This document shows, one piece after another, positions 59,801-64,000 of a DNA stretch of 64,000 nucleotides. A program made the translations under genes and the position numbers. Within the stretch, counting starts at the first letter, position 1. Each line of letters begins with the position of its first letter. Below the pieces are notes generated by a model. The model was not told the DNA's origin and searched no databases. It saw only the letters and a list, made by a program, of their open reading frames with translations. The stretch is from Mytilus galloprovincialis (lineage: Eukaryota > Mollusca > Bivalvia > Mytilida > Mytilidae), in NCBI RefSeq assembly GCF_965363235.1, contig NC_134850.1, positions 37,568,602 through 37,632,601 on the forward strand, given 5' to 3'.

Positions 59801-62636
59801 ATTAAATTTCGACACATAAGTGTGTTATTATTTTATATTTAACAGGAGTATGTGGGGGGAATTTCACAGAACTGATTGGAAGTTTTTCATCAACAAACTA
59901 TCCATGCAACTATTCCATTAATCAAGACTGCTTTTATAGCATTAGCGTTCCTGTGGGTTATACCATTACGCTTACCTTCACAACGTTTTTCCTGGAAGGA
60001 GCAGACTTTGATTTTGTAGATGTATGTATTTAGAATATTTTCGATATATTAGTTTTGATTTTACCTCAACAAATTTTATGGGTCAAATTGCATTCTATGT
60101 TTTAAAACACACGCATTGCTTGTGATTGTACTACTCTTATTTGTGAAAGAAATTAGAAATGAATGAAAGGGGATGTTGATTAGATACAGTAAATACTGCC
60201 AGAGATCTGAACTCTCAATCTTATAACTTTATTCAGTACCAAAAAAAAATCTATTATTTTTATTGGTTGGATTCTGAGTGCAGTACGATAATCTTGCTCG
60301 ACATGTTTAAGACTGCATGTCATGATATCAACAAAATTTAAATTCCTAAAAGACGAAATGCAAAGAAAATATAAAGTCAACCATAGTTAAAATCCCGGAC
60401 ATGAACAAGAAAACTCAGAGCAGGATCTGCTAGCCCTTCCAGAGCACCTAATTTCACCCCCCAGATTTTGGTGGGGTTCGTGTTGCTGGCCTTAATTTAT
60501 GTTATGTCCCTGTGTTTGAATGTCCCTCTGGTATTTTTCACCCCTTTTTTTAGACTTTCTACTTTTGTAATCATGCCGTTAATTCACAAGTTCGATTTAA
60601 AATATATTTTTACTACTTTTAACGGTTGCTATTAGTAGATTAGATGAAATGTCGGTTGCATGGAGAATGTTAGCTATTTCTATTGTTTCTTATATTTATT
60701 ACATTTATAACAAATCAAAGGTATATGACGGAGAAAGTGTAAACGATCCGTTATTGCTTCATCAAACCGGAGGACCGCTTGACGGAACAACAGCGCAATC
60801 GACGGCAAATAAGATGTTAGTTCGTTTCAAATCTGACTTTGCATTTGACTGGCCAGGTTTCAATGCTAATTACATAGCAACCATTACAGGTATGCGCATT
60901 TTAAACTGCAATTAAATTAATCCATCATTTATGATAAATTAAGGTATTTTTCGAATCTAGTATTGTCCGGTTAGTGATAAGATTTTGAGAATGAAAGAAC
61001 TGCTTTAAAAGGTATAACTTAACTATTGTTATATCATTTCTGCTTTAAAGACTACATAGATATGTAAAAACTACACATTGTTCATAATTAAATAAATGAA
61101 GAATGTGTCCCTGGGACACAGATGATGCATAGATAAGATTTGGTTGAGGCAAATGTGAGTTAGAGAACGGAAACGAAAAATTCAGCATGTTTTCCATTTG
61201 TATCGGGACATGAATCTAGAACAGTTACCGTAGCGCCATTCAAAAACTTAATTGTTTTAATGGTAATAAGTATTGTTTATAATTTTCATAAAATTTGGTT
61301 CAGGCAGACTAAAGTTATAAAACAGAAATCAATTTTCGGACGTTCCGACGTAAGGGTAACGCTTAATGTCCTCCTTCGCTGCAGCGGGGGCATATCATTG
61401 TTATTATAAAAGTACAAGACTAAGAAACACGTTATTCGAATTCGATTCGCATTAACTAATTCGAATTAGTTTAATTCGCATTCGAAACGTTTTACGTCAA
61501 AACTAGGTATAATACGCTATTAACTAGGTGTCAGTGCTATAATTTCTGTGCTTTGTATGTATTGTTTTTATGCTAGTTGGTTTGTTTGTCTGGTACCAAT
61601 CATTTGAGGTAAGCAAAATACAACTGATATTTACAATTTGTTCTTGTGTTATGCTGTTACATAAATATCTTAGCTTTGGTAAAGTTTGAGCGATTACATG
61701 CAAGTTAACCCCACCACATTCTTTCTGTATCTGTCCCAAGTCAGAAGCCTGTAGTTCAGTAGTTATCATTGGTTCAAGTCTGTCATGTTTGCTTGTTTTA
61801 CACTTTTGTTATACATTTGACCGTTAGTTTTCTCGTTGTACATTGTTTTATATTTTGTATGACTGGTCATAGTAAAGTCGATTATACGGTACTGGGTTTT
61901 CTAATTGTTGATTGCTGTACGGTTAACTACAATTACTTACATCAACTTCATTTAACAATCATATCCAATCTCCTTTTTCTATATTAATACGGTCACCACG
62001 TTTTGCAAGACAAGTATCACAAGTTTCGTATTAAACCTTTTATTACTTTTGGGGGCATCGAAAAAGCTTTACCCAACGATGTCAAGTTGAACAGGAGTAT
62101 TATCAACTTATAGAATGTAGACCTGGCTTTATTAAGTTTGGTATAAATGTCGGCTTTAAAACATTCGGATCAAAACTGGAATTAAGAAATGTATTGAATA
62201 CGTTAAGTGTGGTTAAATATCAGAGACCCAAACAATAGAATATCTTTGTCACATTTTGACATCTTTAATAATATATCACTGAATTTTTTGTTTATAATGG
62301 GAATAAAAGTCGTTTTGAAACGTTTTTCTGAAACACGACTGTTTCTACTAGTGGAATAGGAAATGTTGAGAGTTTCGGAATACCATTGTTCAACAAAAGT
62401 TGTAGTCGGAATTCATCATCTTGATCAATCTAGTGTTTTGAACAAAAACTATTCAATGTTTACGGCTAACGGCAATTTTCCACAAGATAAAATACAATAA
62501 TAAAAAAATTCGAAATATTGTGCAATTAGTTTTGGTCCGTACTTTTGAAAAAACTCCCGAAATATTGCTCATCAGCTTCTTAATACAAAAGTAGAGTGTA
62601 CAGCATTTTATATTTTTTTTAATTATTTCAGGTTAG
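53832..62636 (+). CDS. Secreted protein with five eight-cysteine modules and a CUB domain (ten exons)
   Basis: Predicted exons: 53832-53895, 55274-55378, 55997-56092, 56668-56787, 57427-57531, 58249-58368, 59061-59165, 59846-60021, 60721-60889, 62632 onward. All introns have GT/AG borders; every junction is phase 1 except the one inside the CUB domain (phase 0). The product is 354 residues: signal peptide (1-21), basic linker (about 22-57), modules A-B-A-B-A (58-239), CUB (about 240-353). The A modules are C-x-C-x3-C-x12-CC-x4-CC-x2-C; the B modules C-x6-C-x3-C-x10-CC-x4-CC-x4-C. The protein should be extracellular and disulfide-rich. CUB domains bind protein or carbohydrate partners in many secreted animal proteins. 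The small modules match no family I can name. Intron 1 contains R4a and R4b repeats. Translation could instead run past exon 9 to the TAA at 60913-60915. Confidence 0.75.
53911..54050 (+). repeat. SINE-like repeat R4a in intron 1
   Basis: AAAATGCCTGTACCAAGTCA starts 16 bases after the exon 1 donor; it ends TTTTTGTGATTTTAC. Confidence 0.75.
54768..55010 (+). repeat. SINE-like repeat R4b in intron 1
   Basis: Contains AACCAGGTTCAACCCACC, TTGTAACCCGGATTTG and AGCGGTATACTACTGTTGCC. Confidence 0.75.
55274..55378 (+). CDS. Exon 2: basic linker
   Basis: Acceptor TTTATTTAAG, donor GTGCAA (weak). Encodes 34 full codons rich in Arg, Lys and Tyr, with dibasic sites; it could be a propeptide or a flexible spacer. 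Confidence 0.6.
55997..56092 (+). CDS. Exon 3: module A1
   Basis: One eight-cysteine module of type A (begins DCTCRTNCD, ends CCLPC) between acceptor TTTTTAG and donor GTCAGT, phase 1 at both ends. Confidence 0.75.
56341..56425. repeat. Low-complexity C run and A/CA-rich tract
   Basis: A C run is followed by about 80 bases of A interrupted by single C residues, in intron 3 of the modular gene. Confidence 0.85.
56668..56787 (+). CDS. Exon 4: module B1
   Basis: Type B module (ECTSRNGTCQTTC then CCNGLKCCEMPQC), acceptor TTATCTAG, donor GTATGT, phase 1 at both ends. An Asn-Gly-Thr sequon is present. Confidence 0.8.
57427..57531 (+). CDS. Exon 5: module A2
   Basis: Type A module (DCNCNTECDG then CCDNLKCCKPC), acceptor TTTTAACAG, donor GTAAGT, phase 1 at both ends. 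Confidence 0.8.
58249..58368 (+). CDS. Exon 6: module B2
   Basis: Near-duplicate of exon 4, same length and cysteine spacing (QCTSRNGTCQASC then CCNGLQCCEMPLC). Acceptor ATGTCTAG; donor GTTTGT is weaker than that of exon 4. Confidence 0.75.
59061..59165 (+). CDS. Exon 7: module A3
   Basis: Near-duplicate of exon 5 (DCNCETKCDG then CCDNLKCCKPC), acceptor TTTTAACAG, donor GTAAGT. Confidence 0.8.
59846..60021 (+). CDS. Exon 8: CUB domain, first half
   Basis: Begins VCGGNFTELIGSFSSTNYPC and ends FLEGADFDFVD, matching CUB strands up to the acidic segment before YDG. Acceptor ATTTAACAG, donor GTATGT in phase 0. Two potential N-glycosylation sequons. Confidence 0.85.
60721..60889 (+). CDS. Exon 9: CUB domain, second half
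   Basis: Begins VYDGES, which completes the CUB D-x-V-x-V-Y-D-G motif across the junction, and continues through MLVRFKSDFAFDWPGFNANY to TIT. Acceptor AATCAAAG, donor GTATGC. No cysteine here, so the second CUB disulfide is absent. Confidence 0.85.
61454..61471. repeat. Perfect 18-base palindrome in a TTCGAA cluster
   Basis: AACTAATTCGAATTAGTT, with further ATTCGAA and TTCGAA copies at 61434-61440 and 61480-61486 arranged symmetrically inside ACGTT/AACGT. It lies in the last intron of the modular gene. Confidence 0.75.
61690..61930 (-). repeat. Family R2 copy, inverted
   Basis: Contains TTAACCCCACCACATTCTTT, TCTGTCCCAAGTCAGAAGCC and CCGTTAGTTTTCTCG, the inverse of the R2 tail and middle. 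Confidence 0.65.
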
Positions 62637-62710
62637 TCCTATCGCAGCACGCTGAAGAGAAGTTCATTTTTTTCAAATACTAAATCAATAAATTTGATAG
62701 ATGTTGCACA
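62632..62710 (+). other. Exon 10: terminal exon with stop codon and polyadenylation signal
   Basis: A strong acceptor (T-rich tract then TTATTTCAG) precedes GT TAG. The phase-1 junction gives Gly then a stop at 62634-62636. AATAAA follows at 62687-62692 with T/G-rich sequence after it. This places the 3' end of the gene near 62710. Confidence 0.5.
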
Positions 62711-62739
62711 TTTGTCTCATTTTGTGATGTAAAAGGTAA

Positions 62740-64000
62740 ACCATTATAAGTCAATGAACGGCCCTCAACAAAGAACCTTAGCTCACACCGAACATCAGGC
62801 TATACAGGTCCCCCAAACTACTAGTTTTAAACGATTTAAACTGGAAAACCAACAGTCTTTTTGTATATAAAAAAAACCCGAGATCACCCAATTTTCTAAA
62901 TATATTTTAAAAACAAATTCATAACTTATCACCGGAGCATTAAATTTTTTATATATAAATATATACAAAAGGAAAACATTGATAAATAACAAATGTTAAC
63001 GATATCAATTATCACTTATATTGTGATACTGTTAAACTATTGAAGAACAAACCAATTAGCAAGGTCTGTGTTCATGCAATTATATTTGTTTTACAGTTAC
63101 AAAGATGTTGGCAGTAATTGTAAATTGTGAAATGTAGAAAACAAAACAAAACAAAAGCAAAATAAATAAGTAAAAGTAGGGTAATATTTAGCTTGCATTT
63201 CAGACAAAAATTGAATAATGCGCAGTGATATTGACTAGATTAATCTATAGAATATCCTAGACAAAAAATTGTAAACTCGACTTAAATTTCAATTCATCAG
63301 TGTAGAAGTGAAAAACATATTTATATTCTCTATGTTTTAGATTCTGGTAATACTATAGTTATGAAAAAAAATGTATGGGACACCCTTTACTATTGCAACC
63401 ATTTGCTAGTTGTTTTTGTGTAAATCTCATGTGTAAAACTAGTTACCTATGGATATAGATAATAAAAATTTTATGTTTACAAATCTGCAAGCAAACCGGA
63501 AATATGAGTTTTAAAAAAATTAAACCAAATACGTAGGAAACGTATATTTTCCGGAAATAAGAATGAAATAAAAATAGTTGACTGGTATGAGAGACAAAGA
63601 GACAGAATGTCAACCCAAGGTTCACATTTGTCAGTGTATGTAAAGTGCGGATCCTAAAATACCATAATGATTTTCACTGTATATGCCATGCATTTCTGAT
63701 GTAGAATGGTAAATAAACAGACGAAAAAATTATGAATTTTTAAGAAAATGAAGAAAATTGTTCACATGTATTATATTTAGTAATAAATAATACAAGTTAT
63801 ACAAGGTAAGAGATGGGAACGGGGTTTTATCGCGCCGAGAGCCATCCATACGTGAAATATATACCGAAATAGGTGAATATTTAGGACGTTTTACGAACAA
63901 ATCGTGCATGTGATTAAAAACTAGCAGGAAAGATTAATGTGGTATAACGTAGAATAGCTTTTGTTATTCAGTTTGCCCATATTGTATTCAATTCCACTAT
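62740..64000. other. Gene-free stretch to window end
   Basis: A short R2 fragment lies at 62740-62850. The rest is AT-rich with no exon recognised. Confidence 0.45.

Overview
The window looks like nuclear DNA of a bivalve mollusc, most likely a mussel (Mytilus or a close relative). It is AT-rich and gene-poor. Its genes have introns with canonical GT/AG borders. One gene belongs to the B-box/coiled-coil/beta-propeller class that is greatly expanded in bivalves. Much of the non-coding sequence consists of dispersed repeats that recur within the window. The species assignment is an inference from gene class and repeat style; no search was run.

Layout. 1-3.2 kb: no gene seen. 3.6-4.7 kb (minus): an intact, single-coding-exon rhodopsin-class GPCR. 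4.7-16.7 kb: repeats, including two nested terminal-inverted-repeat (TIR) elements at 8.2-9.1 kb. 16.8-18.3 kb: a dead Tc1/mariner transposon with both TIRs. 19.6-21.8 kb: two SINE-like copies and two minisatellites. 22.8-24.3 kb (minus): an intact B-box protein with a beta-propeller C-terminus. 25-30.8 kb: repeats. 30.8-49.1 kb: a nested mosaic. One dispersed element with a GTC-rich head is split by about 17 kb of inserted DNA. That DNA is largely a tandemly duplicated non-coding unit, and one copy has taken up a 5.5 kb insertion, several small TIR elements and a broken Ty3/gypsy-like retrotransposon with an intact gag ORF. 49-53.7 kb: SINE-like repeats, including a tRNA-derived one.

53.8-62.7 kb (plus) holds the most interesting gene. 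It was assembled by eye from ten exons joined by GT/AG introns with consistent phase. It encodes a secreted protein of about 354 residues: signal peptide, basic linker, five small eight-cysteine modules alternating between two types (A-B-A-B-A), and a C-terminal CUB domain. Each cysteine module is one symmetric phase-1 exon. A B+A exon pair with its introns has been tandemly duplicated. The function is unknown; the architecture suits an extracellular recognition, matrix or host-defence protein.

The genes share no visible pathway. The GPCR and the modular protein act at or outside the cell surface, and the B-box protein is probably cytoplasmic. No rRNA, CRISPR, bacterial operon or viral structural gene was seen. 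Most other open frames are short and lie in repeats.
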